Both the position numbers and the translations under genes were made by a program. DNA of 64,000 bases from Lamellibrachia columna. Taxonomy: Eukaryota; Annelida; Polychaeta; Sabellida; Siboglinidae. Position 1 is the first letter of the stretch. Every line of letters starts with the position of its first letter. The stretch lies in the NCBI GenBank assembly GCA_963662155.1, contig OY759263.1, forward strand, positions 22,372,984 through 22,436,983, read 5' to 3'. Below the pieces are notes generated by a model that saw only the letters and a program-made list of their open reading frames with translations, ran no database searches and was not told where the DNA came from. Shown here in pieces: positions 24,842-37,793 of the stretch.

Positions 24842-25095
24842 AATGTAATGTAAACCGGCCTCTAGACTTGTTTTGTTACGGAAGCTAAGTCAACAGGAAG
24901 CTCCGAATAATAACGTATAAGTGACTACGGCGAAACACGGTGGACGGGACACCATTCAATATAGACACAGAGAGGTTTGTTTATCACTTTTTTGGCTCAC
25001 CGACCGTTGTCTCCCTTTTCTGTGAAATAGTCACGATAATTTGTGTGATGAGTTGTGATTGGTAGGCTATATGTGTGGTTTAGTGAGATGCTACA

Positions 25096-25162
25096 TTTAA
25101 AGCGCTTCACCGTCCATTTACTATTCCCAATCGAATTATGAGTTGCAGTCGGAAACAGATCG
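25096..25162 (+). promoter_or_regulatory. Candidate promoter and non-coding first exon of type 2 gene 1
   Basis: TTTAAA (25096-25101) is followed after about 50 bp by GTTGCAGTCGGAAACAGATCG and a strong donor GTGAGTAG at 25163. The same arrangement is kept at 58388-58443 in unit 2. The next exon has a good acceptor (TTCTTTCAG at 25546), so a 5' UTR intron of about 380 bp is inferred. Confidence 0.45.
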
Positions 25163-25283
25163 GTGAGTAGCTGTGAATATAGCTCTTCAATACAGTAGTA
25201 GCCAACTATTGCGGGGGCAATCGAAATATTTATTTTAGATACTGAGATGCCTGTGGGTTACTCTGATATATTCTAGGATGCAA

Positions 25284-25346
25284 ACACGCGCACACACACA
25301 CACGCACACGCACACGCACACGCACACGCACACGCACACGCACACG

Positions 25347-25379
<33 letters not shown>

Positions 25380-25416
25380 ACACACGCACGCACACGCACA
25401 CGCACATGCGTACACA
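25284..25416. repeat. (CACACG)n-type microsatellite
   Basis: Hexameric CGCACA units with minor variants, inside the inferred 5' UTR intron. The unit 2 copy (58557-58996) is expanded and more complex. Confidence 0.95.
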
Positions 25417-25619
25417 CAATCATGTATGCTTTTATGTAAACTTATCAAATTCGCAAACGGTCATGGATGGGCTTACTGGTATTCTTGCTTAAACGGTATA
25501 ATTGTTACAGGTTGATTTGCCGTAGTTCATAAAAAAATTCTTTCAGGTATCTGATGGTCCAAATTGCAAGTAAAATGGCACGACAATGGTTCTCGGTAAG
25601 TGAAAATGTACAAACATAT

Positions 25620-26700
25620 AGATCAGACCATACGGCTAACTATTGTTTTTCTGATTTTAATCGTATACACTAATTACCAGGGTGTTATGCTGATGCAGTC
25701 CTATTGCTGTGTTGCAACATTCAATTTTGAGTTTGTTAATTATAATTAATTTATTTATTTGTTTAAAAGTAAGACATGGGTGTTTAGAGAACATATATTA
25801 TGTAAGACTTACGCGCTGAGAAAATCATGCCAAAATTCCCTTTTTATCCTAACAATTTAAACTTTATGCGATCTTAACATTAAACCTTATCATTATAAAA
25901 ATTGCTAAATGTACTATGTAGTAGGGCGGAAAGGTACTGCAAAGGTATTTGCAATACTTTTATGAAAATGCAATATTGCATTGCAAATATTTGCAACACC
26001 ATTACAATGTAATAAGTATTTCAAGTTTTTGTAATATTTTGTCTTTTAAAAATTTGGCGCCCAAACTCGCTACTCGACATTTAGATGTTACGACCAGCGC
26101 AGGATGGTATTTAAGTTCGGTTGCAGTGTTGTTTCGCCTAATGTAAATTGTACTCAATTCTTTCGCATCTATCACGTGAGTAACATTCACCGGAAGTAAA
26201 CATTTCGCAGGCGGGTACGTTTCCATCCAGATTTCATTTTGCATAATATACATAACATAATTAATATGGTAATAACTGGGAGTAGAAACAACACAACTGC
26301 AATTTATGACGCGAGAGATGAACACATGTTTTGCCATGTTTGTGTTCACTGAAGCTGTCCCCTGCGACATGTCCTGCTGTCATTCCAGACAAAAAAAGTA
26401 ATCAGATATATGATGGAACTCGGTCGAGGACCGTCTAAGCTCCAGCACAAGTACCATCACTGTCACCATGCAGACAGCAAACAGACAGCAAACAACACAG
26501 TAATGAGGTTTAATGAATTGTTGGAGAGATTCCAAAATGGCCCTTTGATTGGTCCAAAGGGTAAGAATATTTATGAATCGAGACATGCTATGTTCAGAGC
26601 ACAATAAACCAATATCATCATGAATACCTACGATGGTGGCGACATTAACGGTGTATGTGGTAATCATGTTATAGCAGCGATGAAAGATCATACCCTCGAT
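25620..26700. other. Intron 1 of type 2 gene, duplicated in unit 2
   Basis: No gene supported. Positions 25680-26400 match 59260-60110 (GGGCGGAAAGGTACT, TTACGACCAGCGCAGGATGG, GCTGTCCCCTGCGACATG). A TATTTGCAATAC-type run at 25940-26010 is A/T-rich and self-similar. Beyond 26400 there is no paralogue, because a LINE interrupts the unit 2 copy at 60108. Confidence 0.55.
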
Positions 26701-26723
26701 GCTTGATATATTACTTGATATGT

Positions 26724-26926
<203 letters not shown>

Positions 26927-27222
26927 TTACAGAAAACGATAGTGCTGATATTGTATAATATTTATTTGGATAGTTGCGTTGCCGATGGTAAAACTGCTAC
27001 CGTACTGCATACCTCACAAACTCACACATCAATCCACACGTGATCTGAAAATGGGTGCATAATTCGAGTTCCACATCCTTGACACATACAAAGTCGAAAG
27101 CTCCATCAGTAAATACATTTAAAAAAGTGAAATCGTTATTTAACGATATAACCAGCTATTCTCAATATATAAATAATAACAATTAATATATTAAATATGT
27201 GTAATCCATATACTGTTTATAT

Positions 27223-27344
<122 letters not shown>

Positions 27345-28744
27345 GTTTGGAACAAAACACGAGTGCACGCGAACAGTTGACGCGGATTCTCGTTATTGAC
27401 TACTCTTTCAGCTGCCATGCATTCACCTCGCAACTGATCAACAAACGAATCTTCCGTACCGTTACACCCTTTCGAAGTTATCCTTTTTATGTGATCGTGT
27501 AGCTGCATTGTGATTCTCCTAATCATTGGCGTCACTGTTTGTGATGCTTAGTATTGTTGTTATTTTAACTATGAAAATGTATTGATGTTTTTTATCGTGT
27601 CGTCGCCATCATCATCGTCGTAATCAAAACCAAAGGCGTTGTCAACGTCGTTAAGAGTAACACCGCAATTCAAGTCTTCCTCGTTTGCGTCTTATTAACT
27701 GCGCGACCAGTCGGAAGGGTTCCGGTTGCTTCGCCTTTTCTGCTACTGACGTAGGCTGTAATCCGTGATAAAAGCACATACGTAAATTACATACACTTCT
27801 GAAATGTTGAGGCTCTACCTGTCATTATTTTATGCCCGGGACCTGTCCCGAGCGGTATTTGTAACGGTAAATTTTAGTTACTTAACAAACATCATGTTGA
27901 TTGCATAGTTTTCTTCTTCTCGCGTTTGTCAGCAGTCTATTGTTGCAGACTGTCATCGAACAGCCATTCACGGATCTCCGTTTGGATTGGCGTAGAGTGT
28001 ATACAACATGATGCCACTGACCATTGTTCATTATTGTCATTTTCCAACAGTTGCTGTTCGTCGCCTTCCTGTGTATTACGGCGATCTATGGCGGCAAGAA
28101 AAGTCGCCGAAAGAAGGGCAACTTAGACTTGGAACTGTGCCTTGAACTTTGCGAAAACATCTTCCGTGGCTGCTTCGCTAAGCTCAACATGTGCCCGTGG
28201 AATGACGTGACCAGCTCAAGAGTGCGCCAAGAAAAGAACCAAGTGTTTGGAGTCTTGCAATAACGAGTTCGCTAACAAAAAGCTTTGAACTGATACACAG
28301 TTGGCGGTTCGGTTATAGGTTATAGGTTACGTAGTAGCATGTATAGGGGTGGTCAGACACCGATATGCGCTTAATATTGTGCATTGTTTAACATGTGTTC
28401 CTTTTAGTGGCGTAGGACAAAACAAACAACTAAGTGCATCATATTATGTTATTCTTCAAATACTTCACCAGAATATATTTATTTAGTTGGGGATCATCTA
28501 TGCCATTACGAAATCGGACACGTATTCTTACTCTTATATGGGGCTGCGATTTTGTGCCGACAGGTATTTGCTTAAATCTAATTGTGTATTTCGTGTTCAT
28601 GATGCATTTTCCAAACATAATTAACCGAGACAGTAAGTAATTAGTCTAAGTTAGATTGCTGGTACGATCTCTTGCAGTTTGTGTATTAAACTAACGCACC
28701 TTTGATCAGACTGTTGTGTAGCCTCACATAAATCAAACCCCACA

Positions 28745-28905
28745 CATAATGCCAACTAACTCGCTAGGTGTCGCCACCGGAATCAGCGAACGATTTAGAT
28801 ATGATTAGGGGTTATTCAAAATTATTGTTAACATGTCCCTATTAGTACAGAGAGTACTTATCAGACCACCTCCCCATGAATTAGTACTTTAATATGTTGG
28901 TATTT
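28745..28905. repeat. Dispersed repeat with CTCGCTAGGTGTCGCCACC
   Basis: Shares GCCAACTAACTCGCTAGG, CCCTATTAGTACAGAGAG and CACCTCCCC in order with 50465-50840 and 61690-61820. At the other two sites it runs into reverse transcriptase coding, so it is probably a relic of the same LINE family. Confidence 0.55.
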
Positions 28906-29188
28906 TTTCATATTGAAGGACATATATGCTATAGTGTTATGGTATCGTTCATGTATAAAACACACACCAGCAATCGTCATGATGATGTTTCCAAACAAGT
29001 ATTTACAATGACTATGCCTGTGCAATTATACACAAGCATATGCATATACTGGCATAAAAAAAATCACCATGCTACAGAATTCCATTGCTATTACCACAGA
29101 CATAGGCAATCCAGTGAAGTAAATGCAGTCATGTTTGTAGTGTATTCGTTTTGACTCAATACAGTTGGCATTCTGGTTTCTTGGCTTG

Positions 29189-29272
29189 ATTGGTTAAACA
29201 TAGTTTTACCTACCAAGAAACTTGTTGACGTTGATGTCAAGTTTATTGTGAGGTAAAACTATGTTTGATAGC
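29189..29272. repeat. Inverted repeat, 16-bp perfect arms
   Basis: AAACATAGTTTTACCT (29197-29212) pairs with AGGTAAAACTATGTTT (29251-29266), and AAGAAACTTG/CAAGTTTATT extends the stem inward. Single copy in this window. Confidence 0.75.
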
Positions 29273-30238
29273 TTTACATCATTTTCATATAAATACGAAG
29301 ACACCACACATAAATGATTGATTGTGTAACGCAAAAATATAGGCTTTGCTGACATGCTGCTCCGACTACGTATTTACAGCTGCTTTTCGGACTTTGACAC
29401 TCCCTTGTACCACCGGCTAATACGAGATATTCTCTACTTATTCGGTGCATCGATACGAAAATATGACAGGTTGACCCTACTAGTCGCAAAACATGGTAAA
29501 CATGTTAATGTTGCAGCAACCTACACGTGAACTGAGTACAGACATTGTCACTACTCAAATGTTAATAAAGACACCCGCTAATCCAGGATATATTTATATA
29601 CGATGGACTAACAACAACAAGGCTCAATAACGAAACGCTTCATGGCATAATCTTGAATTATAAACAATAATGTAATCTTCCCGTTTCGTTTGAAATGCTA
29701 CGGCGACCGGTTTTTAGTGTTGTCACGTGACACAAATAAATACAGAGGTATCACTCAGAGGTAGAATATAAAGTTACACACAATGTAGCTATATTTGTTA
29801 TTCCGAAGTAAACTACTTTCAGTGTGAATTAAAATTCAATTGAAGACGCCGTGAAGGTAACTGTGAAGTATTTATTTTCTGGGATGGTGTTACAACAACA
29901 TACAGAGCAGTGCATACTCCTACGTAACATACTTGCAAACAATCCAATGAATTGGACGGCCCTCTAACATAGCAACGTGCATTGTAGAGCGCAGTTTGTA
30001 TTGACATAGACTATGTCAATGGATACATAGGTGCGGTAATACATAACACATTCAAGTGTTAAACAATACCTCTGCTTGAATCAAGTTTCAAGTAAATGAG
30101 TCTAGCCGGGACACGGCACCATCGTTCGACATGTATTACCACTCAACTTTAAGCCTTTGCGTTTCGTATGCGCGTCACCGAGAGGACGGAAATGTTTGCT
30201 TAGAGACTTTCGAATAATTGTGTCGATTGTTACAACCA

Positions 30239-30720
30239 GTAATGTAATAATCGACCGGTAATGTAATAAATCGAAGGGCAATGTAATAATCGACCGGTAA
30301 TGTAATAAATCAACTAGTAATGTAATAATGGACCTGTAATGTAATAAATCGATCAGTAATGTAATAAAAATGATGATGATAATCACGATGATGATGGTGA
30401 TGATGAGAGTGATAAATGATTTTGATGATGTTGACGATGATGACAATTAAGGGGTCATCTTAGTAGCGATAATAATGATGATGATGGTAATTATGACGAC
30501 GACGATGATGATGATAATGATTACGATGTTGATAATAATGATGACGATGATGATAATGATAATAATGACGGTGATGGTGAGGGTGATAAATGGTTATGTT
30601 GATGGTGAAGAAGAAGTTGAAGACAATTAAGGGGTCTTAGTGATGATGATGATGATGATGACGAAGATGATGACAATGAGGGTGATAATTATTACGATTA
30701 TGAGGACGAAGACAATGACA
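30239..30720. repeat. Minisatellite of about 20 bp, then GAT-rich simple repeats
   Basis: Seven imperfect units of AGTAATGTAATAATCGACC type at 30239-30368, then ATGATG/GATGAC-rich sequence to about 30720 with an AGGAG/CTCCTG inversion near 30740. Confidence 0.8.
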
Positions 30721-31223
30721 TCCTCAGCCTCGTCATCCTGCTCCTGCTCCTGCTCCTCATCGTCATCATCATCCTGATGTTCACCCTTATAACGGCTAGC
30801 CATGCTGAGACCCACTGGACGTTCACAAGCGTGTGATTAACATAGGAATCTCTGAACGAGCCAGCCGCATGTTTTCTGGAAGGATATATGGAATGCCGTT
30901 CATATAAGGTAATCTACACTCAATTAAGGGATCATCTCAAACAATTATTTAATCGATCATTAAAAATGCTTAAAACGAAATACCGGATCATCAATTGATC
31001 AAAATTGGTCATCTCAAACAACTCAAGTCAAAATTCAATGTGATGTTATATTAGAAACAAATAACGTGTGCATCGAAATAAAAATAAAAGTGATATTAAT
31101 AAGGAAGGAATGAGATAGAGGTACTAATAAAAAAACTAAATACGACTTTAAGGTGTTAATGTTTCTTAAATAATACAAATAATTTAGCCTTATTACGGTG
31201 TGTCCGACGTGGAATTATATGTG

Positions 31224-31323
<100 letters not shown>

Positions 31324-31639
31324 ATACATCGGTGCAATAAAGTGAATTCTCAACTTAGATGTACAATATGTGTCACAAATTGTAATGGCCTGAATAATTG
31401 GATTCAATGATTTGTCATACCTAACCTTTAAACTATAAGTAGCATTTCTGGTGAAGCATTTACAAGAGTTGACATTTGCCGTAGCAAACATGTGGCTGGC
31501 TCTGCTCCTCATAAGCAGCCTATTTATAAATGTCATGAATTGTTATATGCCACTATAACATGTTGGAAAACAGCTTTCTATAATTCACCCATAAGGCGCA
31601 CATATAAGCATTACTGAAGTAGTGCGTGAATGACTTGTT

Positions 31640-33200
31640 CTTTACAGCAGAAGAGCAAAACTTTTTTGACGCAGCATGTTGCTGTTAGCATAAATTAGTC
31701 TAACTTTGGCTTGAATGTCGCCCTCATCAGATAAATCGTTAAAAATAACTTGTCCAATTATTTACATGAAGTGGCAATGTTTAACTTCGTTCTTCCTAAT
31801 GTAATATCTCTAGCAAGATTTGCGTTTCTAGAATCAAAATGCATGATCAGAGATTTGGAGCCGTTAAATTGAACATCGTATTCACAACCGTATATGTAAC
31901 AACATTCAAGTAACATTTGCAGTCCCTTACCGGAAGGGGCGAACAAAAGTAAATCATCTACGTAAATCAGGTGATTGACGACCGTTATCCCGTGGTGTGC
32001 AGTTGTACACTGAAGTTGTCCATATAAACGTTAAACAGTAATGGGGATAATTTCCCTCTTTGTTGAACACTCTTGCCCACACGGACTCACTTTGATCATT
32101 GTACTTATTGCTGATCGCTCTTAAAAGGTATTTTGGTGCATCACGTTGTGCTAGTTTTGTTATAAGCTTATGCCGATTGACTAGATCAAATGCTTATGAA
32201 GCATCTAGAAACGCGACATGCATAGCCAACCCATGCTTAGTATAAACCTTAGTAGTTCCTTAAATGAGAACACACACAACTCCGTCCTATGCTTGGACTT
32301 TATCCCAAACTGGTGTGGTGTAGTTTGCAAGTAAACATCCATACGATTGAGTGATGCAGCTTCTACAATTATTAACCGGTACAATGACAGACTCAGTGTT
32401 TACCCATGCACCAGAATAGAGAACACAAGCGCAGTGCGTAGTACCAAGAGTTGGGTGTCCGCATACTTCATGTGTTCTGTTTTTGTGCATTCGCAAGACA
32501 CGTCAATATAAGATGGATGTAATATATCTCAGTGTATGACTTGTTTAATTTCGTCATTGTTTATTCTACCATTAACACATTCTGGTGCTATATCACTGTT
32601 AATGCTGAATGACACTGGATGATGGTCCGAATTAATACAACCATAATGAAAAGACATGTTAGTTATGAAGTCATTAACATCAGTGGTGCATATAACATGA
32701 TCTAACCATGAGGTTTTTCCCCAAGCAGAGCTGAAAGCAGAGCTGTGTCTATCGGAAAATTATCCTTGTCATGTATAAACAATGAATATTCATTGTAGAA
32801 ATTGCATGATTTCTTAGAAATATCAGCTTAAAGTTACAAATAAATGTTACACATGTGTTATTAATAGTATCAAAATATACCGCAATTTTAGCCATATAAT
32901 CATTAAACCTGTCCCGGTTCTCCTCACATTCGTAAGGTAGGTATACATTTAGTAAATAATACTCCTTTTTACCACTGAATATTCTTATGCCGCAAAGCCA
33001 ATCATAACAATCAAAAAGTATGGTAATATATTGATCAAGAAAGCGTTTCCACAAGAAACCTACAACACCATATGGCCTACCAGATGTAACACCGTCAGAG
33101 GAGTCAATTGATGAAACAACATAACCAACGTAACCTACGTGACATACGTGACAATTGTCTTGTTTCGTTAGCATGCGCTCATGAAGGCACAACAAATCGT
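31640..33200 (-). mobile_element. Degenerate second-clade non-LTR element
   Basis: On the minus strand, 33195-32800 encodes endonuclease pieces (LCLHERMLTKQDN, GRPYG, NVYLPYECEENRDRF). Further on, 32240-31760 encodes RT pieces: ASKAFD, YVDDLLLFAPSGKGLQ at about 31965-31920, then QFNGSKSLIMHFDS. Frames are broken. The arrangement matches the relic at 9860-11160 and the RT pieces at 51 and 62 kb. Confidence 0.7.
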
Positions 33201-33751
33201 CATGTGTCGTTTTCAGCTGTTTATTGACATTATTTAATAATACAACTTATATCTAATACTGTGGCTAACCTGCAAGAAACGATATCTCCACGTGAACTTC
33301 AGACACAAGGCCAACAATGTACTTACGAATGTCTAAAGAGGCAAGGAAATACAGAGCATGCAATGTCCATTTGGCCACCCACCAAGCAAAGCGTCCGACG
33401 TCTCAGCGACTGCGGTCTCTGTAAATCAGTTGAAGTGGTTGTAATGACAGGAATGTCCAGACGATAATTTTGAACGCTGCCTGTCTTTTACGATACACAA
33501 TCATCACTTTATCCGTCCCTTTGTCTCGAACCACCTTCATCTCTTTCTCCATCCCCATCTTCCCTTAATAATCTAGCAGTTTACTTCAAGTTTCATGTTT
33601 GGTTCACTGTCTTTGCTAGCACCCAGTAATTTCCGATTGTCGTTTTTTTCGGTATTTCACCAACCTACCCAATCATTCTATTATTTCGTCTTTTATAATA
33701 TTTTCACATGTTCGATTAATGTTCGCAAGTGCATGCGTATATATATATATA

Positions 33752-33754
33752 TGT

Positions 33755-33805
<51 letters not shown>

Positions 33806-33960
33806 CGTTTGTGTGTGTATGTGTGCGTATGTGAATATGCGTGAGCGTATGTGCGTTTGTACGTATGTGCGTATATCCGTATGTGCGTATGTTAGCATGT
33901 GCGTATGTGAGTACGTGCATCTGGGTGTATGTGTACATGTGTTACATGTGTACATGTGTG
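33752..33960. repeat. (GT)n and GTATGTGC-type degenerate repeat
   Basis: A perfect GT run near 33760-33800 grades into alternating GTATGTGCGTAT words. Confidence 0.9.
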
Positions 33961-34151
33961 CACGTGTGCAACTGTGCATATTAACTATGTTTCGTCTTCC
34001 TAACTGTCTTTGTGGTCAAGCTCAATGGATGTTGATATTACGTGTTTCAGACGACTCACGCATATAACCGGTAAAACATGGTGAAAGCTATGTTTTGGAT
34101 AAGTCTCTCGACTATACTAATTATAACACACGATTGATGATTCCTTCATCC

Positions 34152-34412
34152 AGCAGCAGCAGCACCAGCAGCAACAGCAGCAGCAGCAGTAGCAGCAACA
34201 ACAGCAGCAACAGTAGCAGCGCAGAAACAGTAAAAGTAGTAATAAAAGTAAGTAGTAGTAATAGCAATAATAGTAGGTAGTAGTAGTAATAACAGTAGAT
34301 AGTAGTAGTAATAAGAGTAAGTAGTAGTCGTAATAACAGTAGGTAGTAGTATTAATAATAGTAGATAGTAGTATTAATAATAATCAGTAGTAGTAGTAGT
34401 AATAATAGTAAG
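34152..34412. repeat. CAG/CAA then TAG/TAA trinucleotide tracts
   Basis: CAGCAG, CAACAG units to 34225, followed by GTAGTAGTAATAA blocks that repeat with a period of roughly 30-35 bp (GTAGGTAGTAGTAGTAATAA). A similar TAG-rich tract splits a LINE at 60372-60765. Confidence 0.9.
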
Positions 34413-35984
34413 TAATTTGTGCAAAAATCTACAGAAACTGTGTTCAGGCTGTGTCCACCTACATATTTATGACCAAACAAGGAATGGTGGACAGGATTTC
34501 AGAGTGTTTTAACAAAAGAACCAGTTGCTTCAGGGCCTGCAAGAAAGAGTTTATAAGCGATCCGAATTTAGGATAGAAAAAAAAATATTTGTGGAATATA
34601 GAACTCCTAGACGACATCATTGTTTGTGAAATGGAGTTTCTGCGTTACTCAAACCGGGAATGACTGTTCAGTTCTTGTTTTGTAAGCACTTTAAAACATA
34701 GCCAATTAATAACCATGTTTATGGATTATGTCCTACATATTCATGAATACGAATATGTGTTTCCAACTGACTATGCACGTACCAGTCTGTAAAGTATGTG
34801 TTATACATGTTGAAGGAGCAACACTCCATGCGTCAGTTCAAGTATTATAAGATTTTTGAATAATGAATATGGATGTACTTAATTCTTAGCCAGTTCTTGC
34901 TAATGTAGGTAGTCACATATTAAGTCACCTTCATTTGAATAAAAAAATTTCGAAATATTTAAGACTGCTATTCTGTGGTTCAATTGATATATAAATATGT
35001 TCTTTTGATCTGCTATGAATATACATGGACATTGTGTTGTTGCACTCTGACTGTATATGATAGTCATGCTCTACTGTAGTTGTATGTGTAACCAAATATT
35101 AATGTAGGTATGTTACTAAGTAAAAGTAATTACACAGCTAACAATATAAGGTATATATATATATATATATATATACTTCTACTGCCCTTTTTCAACAAAT
35201 TGAAATCACTGATATATACTGTATAAAAGATTTTAATGAAATAATGTATTTGTTGGAATAACATTCATTCAATCATCCAACTCATTCAGTTCGGTCGACA
35301 ATATTAGCAGCCACTTGGAGTAAAATAAATAAAAAACGAACAGAAGGTACAATAACCGGAAAGAATTTAGAAAGGCGATGTCGTGTCACACTGACAGGCG
35401 TTCAACAGTAACTTGAATTCCTAACTTGAGTATGCTGAGCAGGGAAGCAGGTCCACCTATGAAGAGCCCACTCTTTCGCGACAAACCAAAGTACAGCGTT
35501 CAGCGGAGTACACTTGACACTTGACACGGCTAGTCGAACGCTGTACTGTTGACTTTACACAAACATTTTATGGGTACCCGAAGTTGTGAACACCTGTGAC
35601 AATATATGTTGCTATATCCAGGCAGCCCGTTAAGTACCAAAACGTTCTAACCGCTGGTTGGTAATTCAGTTAGACGCACGCACGCACGCACGCACGCACA
35701 CACGCACGCACGCACGCACACAATCTCTCTCTCGTTCTATATGCTATCCATACTTCCAAGGATCCACGTGTAGCGTATGATTGTACGTGTTTTTGCCATA
35801 ACAAGTGTTGCATGATAACCGCATACATGTAATGTAATCACGATAGCTTTAAATAATGTAATAAAACGAGTATGCATATCTCACATCTGGTTTGCAATAT
35901 CCCATATAAAATTGGTAATACCGAGAATAAAAACAACGTAAAATAATAATACAAAACTGAAAACTATTTGATTTATAAACTAGA

Positions 35985-36505
35985 TTTTTAAAAATCAATC
36001 GATCATGTGTCAGCAATATTCCGCCAGGAACATATTCGTCTTTAAAGTGCAATTGGCAAAGTATTCCACAATCGTGGAGCAACCACTTCAATGTCTCGAA
36101 CCCCAAAGCTTGCGAGCGTGCTCCAGGGCACTTCAAGTAGATAATATTGGGATGAGCGGGTATATATAAAGTGGAGTGTCTCCTTACATAGCAAGACAAA
36201 TAGGGCCAGTGTCGTTGAAACATCGCAACACGTAAACGATGGTCTTAGATTGCATTCGGAACTTGGTGGGAAGTCAGTGCAGCGCCGTCAGGACAAGTGT
36301 TATAACGTTTACGGAGAGGGGTAAACGTGCTGATACTGGCCGCCATGTTTTGTACACGCTGGAGTTGCTTAGTGTTGTCGAGAGACAGTCCTGCCAGAAA
36401 CGCATTCCCATGGCCCGATTGTGATGTTGCAAATGTGTGCACCAGAGATATGGTCGTATCTACATTTAAATACCTCCTGATGAGACCGATGTTGTGCAGG
36501 TGCAT
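35985..36505 (-). mobile_element. Degenerate 3' part of a third LINE type
   Basis: Minus-strand pieces read HNIGLIRRYLNVDTT, QLQRVQNMAA and, after a frame change, VVAPRLWNTLP, a C-terminal signature of CR1/L2-related reverse transcriptases. It is not closely related to the CR1-like family here. Confidence 0.6.
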
Positions 36506-37399
36506 ATCAAATCAGCAATTCCACAAAGCGCGTTCGTCATGTTGATTGTAAAGTCAAAGAGATCGTCGATACTTATTTATTTATTATACATGTGCTGATA
36601 AACGCATAATAGATTCGCCGATGGTTATTTTAATGGTCTTCGTCATCGGCTGGTGTTGCTCAGTGGTGAACATGAGTACCTTGACTTTATTTTAACATTT
36701 AACAAAAGTAGGTTCATTGGTCAAGTATTAGAGCATTGTGCATTCTACGTTAACTAACCACTTTCAGGTGTCGCCGGATCTCATGATCTGAGATGTCAGT
36801 CTAACTAAATTTGTCTTAATGAGGTATATATTTAGGACAATGATACAAACATTCAGCTTGCCAAATTCTTAGAAATGTTTTATGTGACTTTAAATTTGTT
36901 TCCATGTTAACTATAAAATACTGTCAATTCCGCGTACACAACACAAATATAACTGTCAATGAATTGTCCACTAAGCTGTATTCTTAGTATATGTTTTGTT
37001 TTTATAAAATATAACATTATGGTTTATTTACAGAGTTTGGCAAATTAAGTTGCCCGCCTGCTAATTCCCCGTTGTTTGAGGCTGCACCGAATGTACCCTT
37101 GCATCAAAGACCCGTCTAAAGGTTTACCTAATTAATCAGGTAACTTTTTATGCGGCTATATTATTATATTATGTGTATGCGTGTGCACATATACTGGTTC
37201 TCTAAGTTCTATGACACAATAACTTGATTTTTTATATCCCGGCCCAGATCCACTGACACTACGCCTACACCCGACTCAAGCCCGAAGCGTTAAATTTTAT
37301 TCCGCCCAACCCATAAAATGTAGACCCGGGTCCGAGACATTTAGCAGATGTCCGGTCTGGTCCTGGGCTCGTGATACACATGTGTATCAGCAGAGATAT
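36506..37399. other. Junction region; left flank of duplication unit 2
   Basis: No gene. From about 36830 the sequence matches 2670 onward (GACAATGATACAAACATTCAG). A GC-rich block at 37240-37370 loosely matches 2865-2960. Confidence 0.55.
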
Positions 37400-37793
37400 G
37401 CATTCACTCTTATAATAATAATAATGATAATAGTTAACTTCTATAGCGCCTATATCCTCAGGAACCTGAGCTCAGAGGCGCAACAAAACAGAATCATTAA
37501 GCATAATCGTGAAGAGGGACGCGCAAAAGTCAGTATCAGAACGAGGGACAACCGAACATTTATGGTGGAAATGCAATTTTGGAATAGATATGTCTTGAGT
37601 TTTTTTTCGGAAAATAGCAATAGTTTCAGATGTTTTCAAAGTGATAGGGAGTTCATTCCAGACCCTAGGCGCAGCGACAGAGAAACCACGTTTACCCAAG
37701 TTAAGTTTTATTTTAGGTACAATAAGTTGTTGTGCAATTAATGATCTTAGCTGCCTAGGGATATTTGAAAGATGCAGGAGACTAGCCAAGTAG
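37400..37793 (-). mobile_element. LINE 3' fragment with (ATT)n end, inserted in the unit 2 flank
   Basis: Minus strand from 37789: QLRSLIAQ, KRGFSVAAPRVWNELP, a LINE C-terminal signature, then a 3' end of TAT/ATT repeats (37408-37432). The flanks TTCACTCT and GACGAGACC are nearly adjacent in the paralogues at 3010 and 63105, proving insertion with loss of a few bases. Confidence 0.75.

Larger units (their letters stand above)
33200..35980. other. Spacer with simple repeats, no gene seen
   Basis: Contains a GT-rich tract (33752-33960), CAG-rich (34152-34225) and TAG-rich (34245-34412) trinucleotide tracts, a short (TA)n (35153-35174) and an ACGC tract (35674-35722). No coding region or RNA gene could be supported. 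Confidence 0.5.
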
